64,000 bases of DNA. It comes from Micropterus salmoides (lineage: Eukaryota; Chordata; Actinopteri; Centrarchiformes; Centrarchidae). Location: NCBI RefSeq assembly GCF_014851395.1, contig NW_024040485.1, forward strand, positions 10,248,384-10,312,383, written 5' to 3'. This document shows, one piece after another, positions 34,455-47,020 of this stretch (positions are counted from its first letter, which is position 1; each line of letters begins with the position of its first letter). A program made the translations under genes and the position numbers. The notes under the pieces were generated by a model, which was not told the origin of the DNA, did no database searches, and saw nothing but the letters and a program-made list of their open reading frames with translations.

Positions 34455-37400
34455 AATCTCACACTAAACCACAACTGACCCTCCCAGGCTTTCTTCTGCT
34501 TGAGGATTCAGATTTGTGTCTTGTCATCTAAAATGGAGATGTATGGGCTTGTGCCGGCAGCCCTGATTGAGCCTTGACGTGTAGCAGGGTCTCAGGTGTC
34601 AGGAGCCATTTCCCGGCCAGGGTCCCGACCAGAACAAGATTAGGTCCATTTATCTGATTCCAGATTGCTCTAAACCTATTTCAACTGTCATTTACTCTGC
34701 GAGTGGGTCATTAGTCCTACATCTGTTTTGTTTTGTGCCGGGCCTGTGGCTGTTAGACTTTGTGTGTGCCTGCATGTATGTGAGTGCATGGTCAGATTAT
34801 ACTGAGATCAGCAGGAGCAGGGCTGTATGAACATATACAATAACACTAATTTGCTTGTCATATTCTCACCAAGATGTAGCCAAGAATGACATTAATTGCA
34901 TTAACTACTGACTTCTGTTTCTTGACATTAAAATAGTGCATTTGAAGGGCTGTGCAAAACAACATGTCAGAACTCTGAGATGGCCTCGATGTTTTTTTAA
35001 AACTTGCACTTAACACTGTGGTATTTGCGTGATATTTCTACCTGTAAAACTGGTGATATTACTGACTGACCAAATAAGAGGTTTTAATCATTCATAGATA
35101 TCCTCTTTCTGCTCCTTTTGTCGTTTGCTCAATGACAAAAAAACACAGGCTGTGAAGTGAAAAAACAGATGTGTGATGATACCAGAGTGAAAAGTTTGTT
35201 TTGATGTAGCAATTCACGCATACAGCATCTTTTCTACTCCACCAATTCTTTTGGAAGCAGTGCAAATTGAACTGGAAACCCTTAAGAAACGCAACATATT
35301 GCCTCACTTGGCATCCAATATATAATAGAATACATTGGAAATCACATTGATTTCTTCGGCTGTGCAAGATTGTTCGGCAGTGAAATTTAATTTTGTGAGA
35401 AATGAAAGCTACTTACTGTTTTGTTAGATTTTCTTTTAAAAGATTACAATGACTGAGGCTTTTGCAAATGACTCTGGATGGGTTTCCACTCCGTAAAGTG
35501 GTATTGAACTTCTTTGTTTATTCTGTCATGTCCTGTCAGCCTGAATTAGCCTTTCAGTTGATGATGGATTTCAATCCGGATCAAACTCAAATGCTGGAAA
35601 ACAGCTATTGTTTTTGGGGTGCTTTCCTCCCGAACAGTCACCGGTGAAGGATAACATTTTGATTAATCTGACAGGAGTTTTCCCGGTGGAATAACAGCAA
35701 CTTACCTCTCAGAAGATTATGGAATTATCTGTTTCAACCCGGCAATTACGTTTCCCTGTGGATGACGTAACACAGTGAGCCTGCCAGAAAAGAATCCTAT
35801 TCAAACCATGTTTCACACGTTGATTGCAAACAGCCTGATCATCTACTAGTGTGAGCAAGAATCAAATAAACGGACCTCAAGGGAGAAACCGCAACAAATC
35901 TAAAAGAAACGTGCAGACGTCATCATTCATAGATGTATGAATATGGGTCAGAGGGATCAAACTGGTTGGGATGAGGGAGAGAGGAGGTAGTGGGGTTGCA
36001 GGTGGAGGGTGGAGAAGTAAAGAGAGCCATTGCAATGGTCTTGCAACAACCACAAAATACAATGCATTCAAAATGGAAATAGTCATTGTTTCTAACTTAT
36101 GCATGCTAGGGTGATCTAAACATGAAATATTTCTGCTAGGTCTAACATTATTCCTTGTCCTTGTCTACACATATTCTCACAGGTGTCTATGGTGTGGGTG
36201 GACCATCAGTTGTTTTTCTCTCTTTACAGTCAAAGCATAGTGAACATATGTGGCCTAGTTGCAAAACATGGTTATAATATTAACTCTGTTTTAATTCAAT
36301 ATGTATTTTGTTTTCTTGCTCTACGGTTGAGATCTATTTAGCCACTCAGAAATGCTCTTTTGGGCTAATTTCGCCTAGAGATCTTCACTGGTCCAGATAT
36401 AAAACAGACCAATGGAAAGTACATGAACCTGCAGTGCATAAAGTTATTCTTCAAAAAAAGAGACCAGATCCTCAAAGGGCCTAAGGGCAGTCAGATCTGG
36501 TTTGAAATATCCCTGGGGATCAAAAGTGTGGTTGACACAGACATATTCAAAGATCAGGGGAAGACTAACTCTGGCAGCTGCATGATGCATGAGCAGCAGT
36601 ACATGTCATTTTCCCTTACATTTCAGAGTTCAGTCTCACCCTTGAAAATAATTCAAGACCCAACTCGGATCCTGGGACTGCTCGGCTACTAGACCACCTC
36701 TCTTCCCGCCTCTAAATCAAAGTTTATCGACTTTTCAGAATTTGCAGGATGAGACACACAGTAAGTGCAAGAGGGAGGAAACTCTAGCTGTCACCTAAAG
36801 GACTCCAGAGTTACGATTAGTGACAGCATGAAAAAAAGTTAAAGCTGCACTAAAATTTTTCTGTTAACCATAGATCAAATAATTGTTGAACGTAATAGGT
36901 GTCACTTGTTCTGACAAACACGTGGAGAATTATCTTTTTATTTTTTTCTTAAAACAGTAATGCTTAACTGTTGGAAACATGGTACTCCAAATCTCTTACT
37001 GGCAGTGGGCTTTGTGGATATGGGCAGGGCTCCATGTTAATGTATTGTACTGCTTATTCCAACAGGGTTGGCTGAGAGCCTAGTACTGTTGCCATGATTG
37101 GTATCACTGTTTATAGTGTACAATAAAATATACTGGTGCTGCAGTAGAATGATTCAAACATTGATTAGAGTTAGAAAATTGAACTAGACTGTAATACAGC
37201 CCGAACATGTACTTCACACTGTATAAGTCAGTAGTTTGTTTAATATTGTTATGCCCTGGTATGATTTCTTTACAGCAACGGAGAAAAGACTGTTTGGTCT
37301 TTGTTTTAATTAAACTGGTGAGGGTTAGCAAAACTGTATTCGGAGTTTTGCTGTCCATCTCTCTTGATGCTTTCCCAGTTTTGGGTTTACAGTCAAAAGA

Positions 37401-37603
37401 AAATCAGTTTACTGTTGTGCATCTCTGTCAGTTTGGTGCCATGCTGATGTAGCCTAATTTCCAGCTATGAGCGGATGCCATTATCTTAGTTAGAAGCTAT
37501 TTATCTGGCAGTGAAGGTCCCAAAGCTTGCCCAAAAGCCTATCAGGACTTATTTTATTCTAATTTAAATTGGTCACTTAAAGGACATTATATATAAAACC
37601 CAA
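34455..37603. other. Unique non-coding sequence, repeat-poor
   Basis: No mobile element recognised. Frames at 36423-36692 (89 codons) and 35092-35367 (91 codons, minus) match no known protein. Nothing supported. Confidence 0.45.
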
Positions 37604-37662
37604 TTCTGAGTTCATGAGGAGATTAGGAATAATGTATTCCTTATCTCCTCATGAACCCAGAA
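37604..37662. repeat. 28-bp hairpin, 3-base loop
   Basis: Arms 37604-37631 and 37635-37662 are reverse complements at 26 of 28 positions, closed by the loop ATG (37632-37634). The arms contain TTCATGAGGAGAT and its inverse. There are no flanking terminal signatures of a known transposon. It resembles the hairpin at 6280-6334 in arm length and loop, though arm sequences differ. Confidence 0.95.
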
Positions 37663-38719
37663 GAAAGCCATGTTGTGTTCTTACCCAGTAGTGTTTAATG
37701 TTTTATTAGTCAACCTAGAAATATTCAATCAAAGTGGCTTCACAGTATGGGACATGGCTTGTATTTGTAGATTTTGTAACTACAAGAAGATATAAAGCTA
37801 CATGAATTATTAGCCTCTTCCCTAAGCTCACTGTACACATTAATTCTCTCCACCAGCATTCCCATCCTTGTTCACATGTCCCTTCGTTGTTTTAGTGTCA
37901 AGCTTGTGCTCTCATTTCCTCCTCCACCCCCCAGAAGCCCCCAATCCTGTCCTGTAATGAGGACAGTCTTCCTGTTGGAAGGTTAATGGCAGACAGACAG
38001 ACGTACCTGACGAATCCAAAACCTCCTGACTCCTCAGGCAATTTCACACAGAATCTCTCTCTTTTTTTTTCTCTGGAAGGAGAGTCCATTCACCGTGTGA
38101 ATGAGTCAGGTAAATCCAATTCCAAAAGGCAATGGGATTTGAGATGGGGAGCAAATTGCACCAAGGTGATGGTGGACTGGTCAAGAGACCCTTGAGGAAA
38201 AAAAAAAGTTAGCCCGTTCCAGCACAATAGAGGACACCGCTGTTATCTTTGCTGTTAGTCGTGTTTTTATAATTGATTTCCCCCTCTGGCACAATGGCTG
38301 GGCAATAATGAAAAGCCTGTCATTCCTGTTCCTTTGTGTTGTACGTTGATGAGGTCATTGGGCTCAAGGTGGCCAGAGTAACGGATGCATGGTTCACACA
38401 GAACAGGGTCAAGGGGTTGAGGGCATATAGGGAATCTAAATTCAAAACATCTGGCAAAAGTACTGTAATTTAAAGCAAGCAATAGATTGAGGATTGATCA
38501 CTTCATGGTCACTGGAATATAGTCAGGGTTACTGTGGTCCTGACCTTTGCACTGTTACTGTTGCGTTGGAGCCATGTTGCTTGTCAGAATTTTTATTTTT
38601 TTTGTGTTGCTGCATTTCCTGCAGGTTGGTTTGAATCAAAGCATAAGCTAAATGTTTAAAATGTAGATAGCTATGGCCATAAGTGAAATGTATGATAAGG
38701 CAGAAAGTGTCACAGGACT
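37663..38719. other. Unique non-coding sequence
   Basis: Nothing recognised. The 38270-38460 part is balanced in composition and might be conserved. T-rich run near 38590. Confidence 0.4.
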
Positions 38720-39130
38720 GCGGTAGCGATGCCCAGTAACACCTTAATCAAGGGAACAATGATAAGCTGTAGCGTGAATGAAGTAGCAACGGCCATTAAA
38801 GATTTAATTGTTAATAGTGTCTCATTTTATCTCAAAAGGAAAGCGTTGGAAACCTTGCCTATCTGACAGACGACTGCATTTGATCAGAATATAATAATTA
38901 AACCAGCAGCTCTATAGATGGCAATTAGTAAATAGTGCTTCATCTTTAACTCACTGTAAAAGGTTTGAAGTACTTTTGTCCCGTAATTGCCTCAAGGCAA
39001 CTCGAAGAAGTGTAATTTGAGCAGTCATTCTGAGAATCTATCAAATTAACGCACTCCAGCCTGTCACCTGGCAAATCAGTTAAACAAGAGAAGATTTGAT
39101 GCATTCACAAAGCCACCAAAGGTAAAGAGG
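38720..39130. promoter_or_regulatory. Candidate conserved non-coding block
   Basis: Four hundred bases of repeat-free sequence with many TAAT and ATTA cores (GATTTAATTGTTAATAG near 38801, ATAATAATTAAACCAGC near 38891, GGCAATTAGTAAATAG near 38920). It includes the imperfect palindrome AATTGCCTCAAGGCAA near 38985. The combination is enhancer-like. Conservation not testable here. Confidence 0.35.
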
Positions 39131-42100
39131 ATTTCAGCTGACAGAGCCCATTCAAAGATTAACGATAGGATAAGTCTTCCTTGAGATTTTGTTAAGCATT
39201 TTGCTTTTGTTGGACAAGAAACAAGACGACAAAGACAGGGATGACGTGCAACAAAAGTCTCCCACTAGACTTGAGCTACTGCCACACCACTTGAGTAAAA
39301 TTTTTAAAAATCCAAGGACTCTTGGTTTTTTAATTCTACTTCTGACAGCATCCTTGTCAAGACCTAAAGTAAGTTAATGTGGTATATTTTAACACTGCCC
39401 CTATTTTAGTGCAGGTCTTATTCTCTATCATCAGTGCAGAACAAAGGCACTGTACTGAGGCCCCTAATTTGATTGCTTGACAGTATCATCGGGCACAAAT
39501 GGTTGTTGATACACAGCAGCATTATTGGTGAAGTCCAAGGTAACATATTAAGACAGCGGGGCTCTGGATGATGTCCATTACGACAAAACAAAACGGTATT
39601 TTAGATTTGTAAAGTTTAGTTTATCACTTACGTGCATTAGCCTCTGGCAAAACATATAAATGTTATTAAGGATGACAGAATATGCACTCTATAATACAGC
39701 AGGACTGCATGTCTTTGTAATCACAATTAGTAACATTTAACCTTAAAAGTTGACTGCCAGGCTGGTGAGAAATATTAACAAGTATCACACTTCTTATGTC
39801 ACCATGACATTTTAAAATGTGTTTATAGTAACTCGAGATATTCCTGTGTCCCTTGCTAATTGTTGACCTATAGATCTGCACCACTAAGATGGTTTGCCAA
39901 CTGCCGCTGAAGAGCGTGACAAGGAAACATGGAGGAATACAGAGCAGGCAGAGTTGTTTGTTGTTTGTATGGAAGTTTCAAATAAAAGAAATGTGATACA
40001 GTACCATTACACTAACAGATTCAGTTGCTCACAATAGTAATTTTGTTGAGAAACAACATTCCCTAGTAATGTTATGTCTTCATTATAAGCAGCCAAAAGC
40101 AAGATATAGCTCAGTAGCAAGGCCAACATAAAATCTTACTTTATAAGCCAGTTTTATTACAGTAAAGTCCACAGTGACCTATACCTCCATGCACTGTACA
40201 CAGCCAAATAAAAAAGACATATTACATACCTGTCTAAGAGGAAGAGGTCTGTTAAACTTTGCCTGGGATAATGTAAATTTAGGCTCTTCGGGTCTGCGTG
40301 CCGTAAATGGTTATGTGTGATATTGCAGGGGAATCGATGGCAGGCATTTAGAATAACTACATAGAAATATCCAATCTTCTCATTGATGGTCTCATTTGCA
40401 AAACTCCTTGTATTATGTTTAAGTAAGAGATGTGAATACTTCTTCCATCTTTGCTCAAAAGTAACTGAATTTTCAGATCTTATTAGGATTAAATGCGATC
40501 AATTTTAATGTAATAAAGTCCTGACATTTATTGCAATATACTGTATATTGCCAAATGTTTGTTCAAATCTGAAAAACCCTCAATGAGATCTACATTAGGA
40601 TTTCCACACCCGGCCTGGGGTGAGTGCAAGGGAGCTATTAAGACACCAACATTCAAAAGTAGAAAAGCAATGTGGCTGTTTCTTCATTTGTGTCAGCGTG
40701 TGGGTGCACCTCTGGAGCCACAAAAGACATGTGAGTGAAGTGATTGTGGTGTTTCTCAATATAGAAAATAGAAATCTCTGTAAAATTTGCAGTGTACCCT
40801 TTCCATCAAATGAACTGTGCCCATCACTGAAAATCTAACTACCTTGCAGTTGACAAACAGAAAAATGGATGTGTTTCAGTATCCCCACAGAGATATGGAA
40901 CTGTGTGCCTTGCTAGCTCCACTTAGTGGGTTTGACATAGAGTCACAATACTAAGATGAAGATGAGCAAGACTGATTTAGTGAGAAATTCTGTAGCCGGA
41001 AGGTTTTTATCCAGAGTTCTGCTTGTGATGCACCTGATGACGCAGAGATTTGGGGAAATTATAGGTTTACCTTGAGGTTTATATTTCCCTCTCCATCTAT
41101 CTAATCTTTGCACGTAATCACTCTCCCTTGCTGAGCAACAGCACATTCAACAGTAGTGTACATGAAAAACGAGGAGGTAAAATCGTCATGACAGCTTGCA
41201 GCTCACTTATGTGCGCAGAGGCACTGTTCACCCAGGCATGCTTGCAGATTCTTCTGTCTCTCAGTACGGCTCACATCTTTCTTTCAAACCATCATGTACA
41301 TCCCTCCAACAGGGTGTTACTGCAAGCTCCAACCTGAGATGACAGGAGGACGGATGATGAGATCAAAATTGCACTTTTCAACTAGGAGCTGAATCTCATT
41401 TGAATTCAGTTACATGCGTAACATCATAGCTCATAACTGGGTTTTAGCTGAGGGCTGTTGTTTCACCCTCCCGTATTTGTGGTTTGACCCACACATCACT
41501 TCCATCCCTTCAGAATTAAATCCGGCTCTTGAAGCAGGTCAGTTTTTGGGTTGTGTGAGAAGGGGCGGGCTGGCATTCTTGTGTATGTCCTGGTTTATGA
41601 CTGTCTTGATTAATTGTGGGAGAACGTAAGTCTTGTAGAAACAGAGCTCGCGTAATTAACTATCCACTCAGGGTCTGCCTTGAAATTAATAACTGTGATG
41701 TTTAATCAAGATTTACATCAAACAGTGGGAATGCCGTGTGAATATTTGCTCATACTGTGCCCTATGAGTTTGACGAGGCTATACTCTCTATTATTTTTCT
41801 TCTGTATTCCCAGTAGTGATGTTACTCAAAATTATGGAAATAATGTGAACTTGATCAGTTTTATGTGGTATCAGCACCTGCCTCTGAGGTACTAGTTCTT
41901 TAATTAATTGAACAGTAATTAACAGTTAAAGTCAGGATCCTGAGAGAAAGTGAACTTGAAAGGCAAATCTAAACTAATGAGGTTCTACTTTGAAGTAATG
42001 AACTCTCTGGGTTTAGGGTAATCAAAGGCTTCTGGGCTTTACTCAATTTATCTAGAAGACAGCGAGCTATACTGGGATGTACAGTATTGTTCTGTTCTTG

Positions 42101-42294
42101 AACTTTTTTTTGGCTATACTTTAAGTTGCCAAGTGCAGTCTTTTACTCACTGAGACACTACACCAAGATGACATTTTTGAGGGATACATTGACTGTTGAA
42201 GGGGGACTCAGAGCTGACCATCTCATTCTTCCATCTCTGGACAATCTATGTTTGTAACCACTCTGTCCAACAGGCACTATATTATACTTTTAAA
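39131..42294. other. Unique non-coding sequence, repeat-poor
   Basis: No mobile element or gene recognised. Frames between 39.2 and 41.9 kb are all under 75 codons. The stretch ends at the TTAA target site of the next transposon. Confidence 0.45.
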
Positions 42295-42298
42295 TTAA

Positions 42299-42953
42299 GG
42301 AGGCTTTCACACCTACCTCGTTTGGTCAGTACTTTCGGACCAAAATTGCAGGTGTAAAACCTCCCGAGGACCACAGTCTCGGTCCGGATCAAACTGAACT
42401 ATGGTTCGGTTCGTTTCTGGTGTGAAAGCATTTTTTGGATGGTTCGGACTTTCAGACTATTTACAGGAAGTTCGGCGGTTGCCGTGTGAACCGGAAACAA
42501 ATGAATGCACGGGAAAATGCATTGAAATAAGGACACTATTATAAATCTGTAACTCTTACCTTTTTAAACAGACGGCCACTATAGAAGCACACTGCCACCC
42601 ATCTCTTTGGTCTCTCCTCAAATGGAGGTGCAGAAGGACTGCTTGCTGTCTTCTCCTTCCATGTTATAATGTTCGCACAATGAGGACATTTAATTGCGAA
42701 TTTGAACTAGCCTTCAGTATAGTTAGTCCTGCAGGTAGTAATGCCATAATAATAACAATATAGTGGGAAATATGCATATGTTCATTTTTTATTCATTCAT
42801 TATTGTCAAAGATGGTGAACTGTTTAATAAACCAATCAATTTCAAGTACAGGGAGACGCAGCCCACATAGGGGATGACGACAGGACGCAAGTATGTCATG
42901 TAAGTGCGGACTGGTTCGGACCTTGGTGCAGACTTTCAGGTATGAAAGCTCCC
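42299..42953. mobile_element. Complete 655-bp miniature transposon with TTAA sites
   Basis: The element is bounded by TTAA at 42295-42298 and 42954-42957. Its ends are imperfect inverted repeats: GGAGGCTTTCACACCT on the left and, read inward from the right, GGGAGCTTTCATACCT (13 of 16 identical). Subterminal GGTTCGG and GGTCCGGA words recur on both sides (near 42389, 42409, 42442 and 42912). It encodes no transposase; the only frame over 60 codons is meaningless. TTAA target sites suggest piggyBac- or Kolobok-type mobilisation in trans. Confidence 0.8.
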
Positions 42954-42957
42954 TTAA

Positions 42958-43545
42958 AAAAGATTCTCTGACAATCTCCACATATTTCAGTCCTAAGAAG
43001 GTGTAATTTTAAAAGAAAGGCCTATTTTACAATCTGGCTCTTTGCCAATTAACGACATGCCAAGCATAATAACATTGTACTCACCAACTGGAAACGACTA
43101 TACAACTCAGCTGTTGGTTAAACAAGCAAACAAAAAAGCATTATTGCTCCGATAATTTATCATGACTTTCTTATTATTCACTGCAGAGCTACTTCCTGGT
43201 TCAGCCTGCTGTTAGGGATGTGCCTGGTGATTTCATTATGGGACATAGGGCATGACCTATGAGAGGTCTATTAACAGCAGGCATTTCATCTTTTAATCTT
43301 TTCTCCCCTTTAGTAGTGTGTATTCTCATCAGACCTGAAATAATATGTGCAAATTATTATTTCTTGATGTGTGTGTTACTAGTGTTTTTAAAACATTTAT
43401 TCTTTCAGAATACATTTAGCATATTTTTATATTTGGAAAACTGTGGGGAAAATAGCCTTACAGTCCACTGAAAAGTGCTTTCACCCAAAACATTTCTTTC
43501 TTTCTTTATTTTGCATGTTGAGCTCTGCAAATAGAACTAATCATT
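42958..43545. other. AT-rich non-coding sequence
   Basis: Nothing recognised apart from a short TTTC run near 43495. Confidence 0.45.
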
Positions 43546-43735
43546 TCTGACAGGCAGAGACAGGCTAGCTGTTTTTCCCGCCTCCAGTCTATATCCAAAG
43601 CTAAGCTAAATGCCTCCCGCCTCCAACTCCATACTTCATGTACAAACATGAGAGTGGTATCGATCATCTCATCTAACTCACAGCAAGAAAGAGAATAAGC
43701 ATTTCCCGTAAAATGTCAAGCCTTTCTGTTAATCT
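43546..43735 (+). mobile_element. Fish interspersed repeat (AGAGTGGTATCGATC family)
   Basis: CAGGCTAGCTGTTTTTCCC, CCAAAGCTAAGCTAAATGCC, CATGAGAGTGGTATCGATC and ATCTAACTCACAGCAAGAAA follow in the order I remember from an abundant fish repeat. Class not known with certainty; probably a non-autonomous DNA element. Confidence 0.7.
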
Positions 43736-44238
43736 ATACGTTTGCATAGGTTTGCAGTTGTTTTTGGCCTTTTGGGGGCAGGAGAAACAAGTTGTGAACA
43801 CATCATTGACATCCATGTATGCTCTGTAAATCCATTGTCCTGTGTTCTCCTTTGGGGAAACAAAGCAGATGTCGCTCCCCAGTTATGCATTAATTTGACA
43901 GAAAACTGTTAGGAAGCATTAGATTTAGCTGCACAGCATTCCTCAACAGCATTGCCTTCACAAAGTGTGCTGTTGAAAAATCTAAACCAAAAGACAAACA
44001 ATGAGCAAACATGGACATTGTGAAAATGACAACATGAATTTGACTGAACAGTTGTTGACATATTTTGCAACTGAAGATGCATTAACAGGAGCTTCAGTGA
44101 TTGCTATCTATCTCAGTTTTAATCGGAATACAAATAAAAAACATTCTGCTTCAAGACAGTAGATATAAAAAGCGAACACTCCCAGCAAACATTGTGGACA
44201 TGTGAGTGTGGGTGATACAGGTGCAGACACACATGTCC
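43736..44238. other. Non-coding sequence, nothing recognised
   Basis: AT-rich unique sequence leading to a microsatellite. Confidence 0.45.
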
Positions 44239-44260
44239 TCACACACACACACACACACAC
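44239..44260. repeat. (CA)11 microsatellite
   Basis: Perfect CA run. Confidence 0.95.
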
Positions 44261-44751
44261 TTGGCATTCACACCAGCAGACTGTCCACCTGACTTTTTCA
44301 GCGACAGAGAAGAGAGTGAGGCCACGGCGGTTATTATAGCTCAGCTGTCATTAATATCAGGTGTGCTTTCTCAGCCATGCAGTGAGGCTTAGTCATTGAT
44401 GGTGGGGGTCATTACATCTCACTGGCTCTTGTCTACCTCTCTCTGCCTCCACAGGACACTAACAAACCATGCTGCTTCTAGCGAACCATCTAGCATGCAC
44501 ACACACCTGGACAGAAAATAGGTGTTGTGCCAGTCACCTCTGTTACTGACACAGTTGGGTTCCAGAGGGACCGAATAAACAGCTCCCTCACCATCGCAAC
44601 GTATGAATAATGGCTATTAGACCTGCTATCACCATGGGACTTAAACTTTTGTGGCCATTACTTCTGATGATGTAACCATAAACAATGCCAACATGTCACC
44701 AGGCTTAACTATGGCCAATAAATTTTAATGTACAGTGGCATCTGTACTGGT

Positions 44752-44850
44752 CTGGTGTAGCTCTGTGGGCTGAGTCATGCACTAATACCGAAGTATCAAA
44801 GCTCTGCAGTGTAGTGAGATAAAACCTGCAGGTTTGAGCCTGTTGTTTTC
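44752..44850 (+). mobile_element. tRNA-like SINE head (tentative)
   Basis: An A-box-like TAGCTCTGTGGG (44758-44769) and a B-box-like GGTTTGAGCCT (44831-44841) lie 61 bases apart, possible for a tRNA with a long variable arm but loose. No acceptor stem closes, so this is not a working tRNA gene. Confidence 0.35.
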
Positions 44851-46059
44851 ATCAGCGTCATCAGGCAATGCTTAACAAAGAACATTTAAAGGCCAATCAA
44901 CACTTGAACTAACACTGACAGTTTGATGGGTTTAATTTCCCCATGATGATAAATGCACACCTGGGCTGGAGGCTATGGTGGATCTCCTGATACTGATATT
45001 GAATAACAATATATTAATCCACAATTTGCCTTACCAAATAACATTAACTAATGATTACTGTTACTGTTCCTGGTTGTGACCAGGACATGTAATGTGACAA
45101 TGTTACAGACTTGTCAACTACAACAGACTCGTCCACTACAAACTACTGTGTTTAATTATGACATGTTCCAATTTCTGTACGGCAATTTTATAGTTACTTA
45201 TTGGCCAACATCTACACTGATTCCGATGTGTATGTGATAAGCTCATATCAGCTCATATATCAGCATAATTTTACAATTTACAAGCGCAGGACTTTGACAC
45301 TGAGGAGCAGGGTTTGTCCCAAGTGTGGTCAGGTTTAAGGCAACACAGAAACAAGACCATTATCTTTTCCTAAATGAAGTGCTGTGAGCGCCAAACACAT
45401 GACGCTTTAATTGCTATGAGCAAATGTTCTATTGCGAGAGCTGATATTGTAGAAAAACAAATAAAATACCTAGTTTGTGGACATAGCAGATACATTCAGA
45501 AGGAACATTTTGAACTTTTTACTAATTTGTTGTTTGGAAATGTTTCCTCATTATATTGATAACAAATGCAATCCGGCTGGCATTATGTTTCATTCAAAAT
45601 GTTTTTGCTGTTGCAAATTAGTTGTACTTCAGACAACACCTTGCATCCATCTCTAGCACCCACTATAAACAGAAGGTAACCTCAAAATGCCATATGTTTA
45701 AAGCAAATGTGTAGTCACTCTGTGCACTGAAATTTAGTCCTGATGCCTGAAACACATTTACAAAAACATACAGTACGTCTGCTCTCATGTTGATGCACAT
45801 GCCGTGACCGTGTTTACATCCCCGCACACACTGACACACGCATACACACTGACACACGCATACCCACATACAGCCACGCGGCACAGCCCCAACAGTAGTT
45901 CATTGCAGGTATGCGGTAGCACTTTTATGTCCTGCAGACAGATTGCGTAGACTTGCGGATTGCTGAGGAAGGCAGGGAACCGTATTAGTCTCCATCCCCT
46001 TACGTCAGTGGTCATAACATTTGCCATTACTTCCCCTGCAAGATTCAATCACCAGCACA
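44851..46059. other. Non-coding sequence
   Basis: Contains the short minisatellite at 45827-45862. Otherwise unique sequence with short frames only. Confidence 0.45.
45827..45862. repeat. 18-bp tandem duplication
   Basis: Two perfect copies of CACACTGACACACGCATA, extended by degenerate CACA sequence on both sides. The cysteine/valine-rich frames across it are artefacts of the repeat. Confidence 0.95.
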
Positions 46060-46400
46060 CAAAGCAATGCTTCACGCACAATGAAAGGCGAGTGCTTTTT
46101 GTCAGGCATTCGGCAGAGTGAATTGCATATAGAGTGACTCCGAGATAGCATTGTTTCTGGCTGCCATAAAAAATCTATTTAAGGCAAATCTAATCTTCAT
46201 AATCTTCTCCCTCAGAGGTGGTGAACGTTGATGGGAAAGATTTCCATGCAAGTCATGGGTGTCTGGTTGGCAGTGCACAGGGCTCGAGGATGTAGGAAAT
46301 TGCTGGGAGCAGAGGATATTAAACTTCAATTTGAGAACACTGATAAGAACCGAATTGGTGATTTATTTAGGCATATTGTCAACTAAATCATCCTTAACCA
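46060..46400. promoter_or_regulatory. Candidate conserved non-coding block
   Basis: Repeat-free, balanced sequence with GAATTGCATATAGAGTG near 46121 and ATTGGTGATTTATTTAGG near 46354. No coding signal. Regulatory role is inference. Confidence 0.25.
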
Positions 46401-46577
46401 CTGGACACAAGTATATTCATAAACACAACCCTCCTGCTTGCTTTACAATTCTATTTTTTTCCTATCTCCAATCTAAACTGCAGGGTAAATACTGTATGTC
46501 CTCAAACAAGTTATAGATATGGTTTTGAATGAAGATAATTTTCCCAGTGATTAGTTGTGGTGTAGCCTAGCAACCAT

Positions 46578-46580
<3 letters not shown>

Positions 46581-46627
<47 letters not shown>

Positions 46628-46628
46628 A
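46581..46628. repeat. Compound (TG)16(AG)8 microsatellite
   Basis: TG run 46581-46612 changing directly to AG up to about 46628. Confidence 0.97.
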
Positions 46629-46729
46629 AGGAGATGGAGACAGAAAGCAGGAGGGAGCTTTCCATCTCTTCTCTTTTTCCTTTTCCTTTCTTTATTCCAG
46701 CTTAAATGCTATGGCCACTAAAGCAGCTC

Positions 46730-47020
46730 TACACATTACTCCACTGTGCGTCATTCTGGAGCGTGTAAATGGGCCGGTGAGGTGCAGTAAGGAAAAGGAG
46801 GCCCTCATAAGTCCGCCACAGTGAATGAATTATTAATGGGTATAAATCCCAAACAGAGGGATGGGGCCGAGACTAATGTCCACTGGCATGAGTTCCACAG
46901 AGATGGGCAGCATCTCAAGGATAGCCAGCTTGGCAGCTTCGCGCCACTGTCAGCTGAGGACACTAGATCACTGCAGTGGCAGAGACACTCAACAAAGATC
47001 ATTCTCACCTCCACGCTGCA
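46730..47020. promoter_or_regulatory. Candidate conserved non-coding block
   Basis: Higher GC content and CG dinucleotides than the surroundings, with TGAATGAATTATTAATGGG near 46821 and no repeats. Three overlapping open frames of about 70 codons on both strands show that stops are scarce here, a by-product of composition. None resembles a known protein. Confidence 0.28.
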
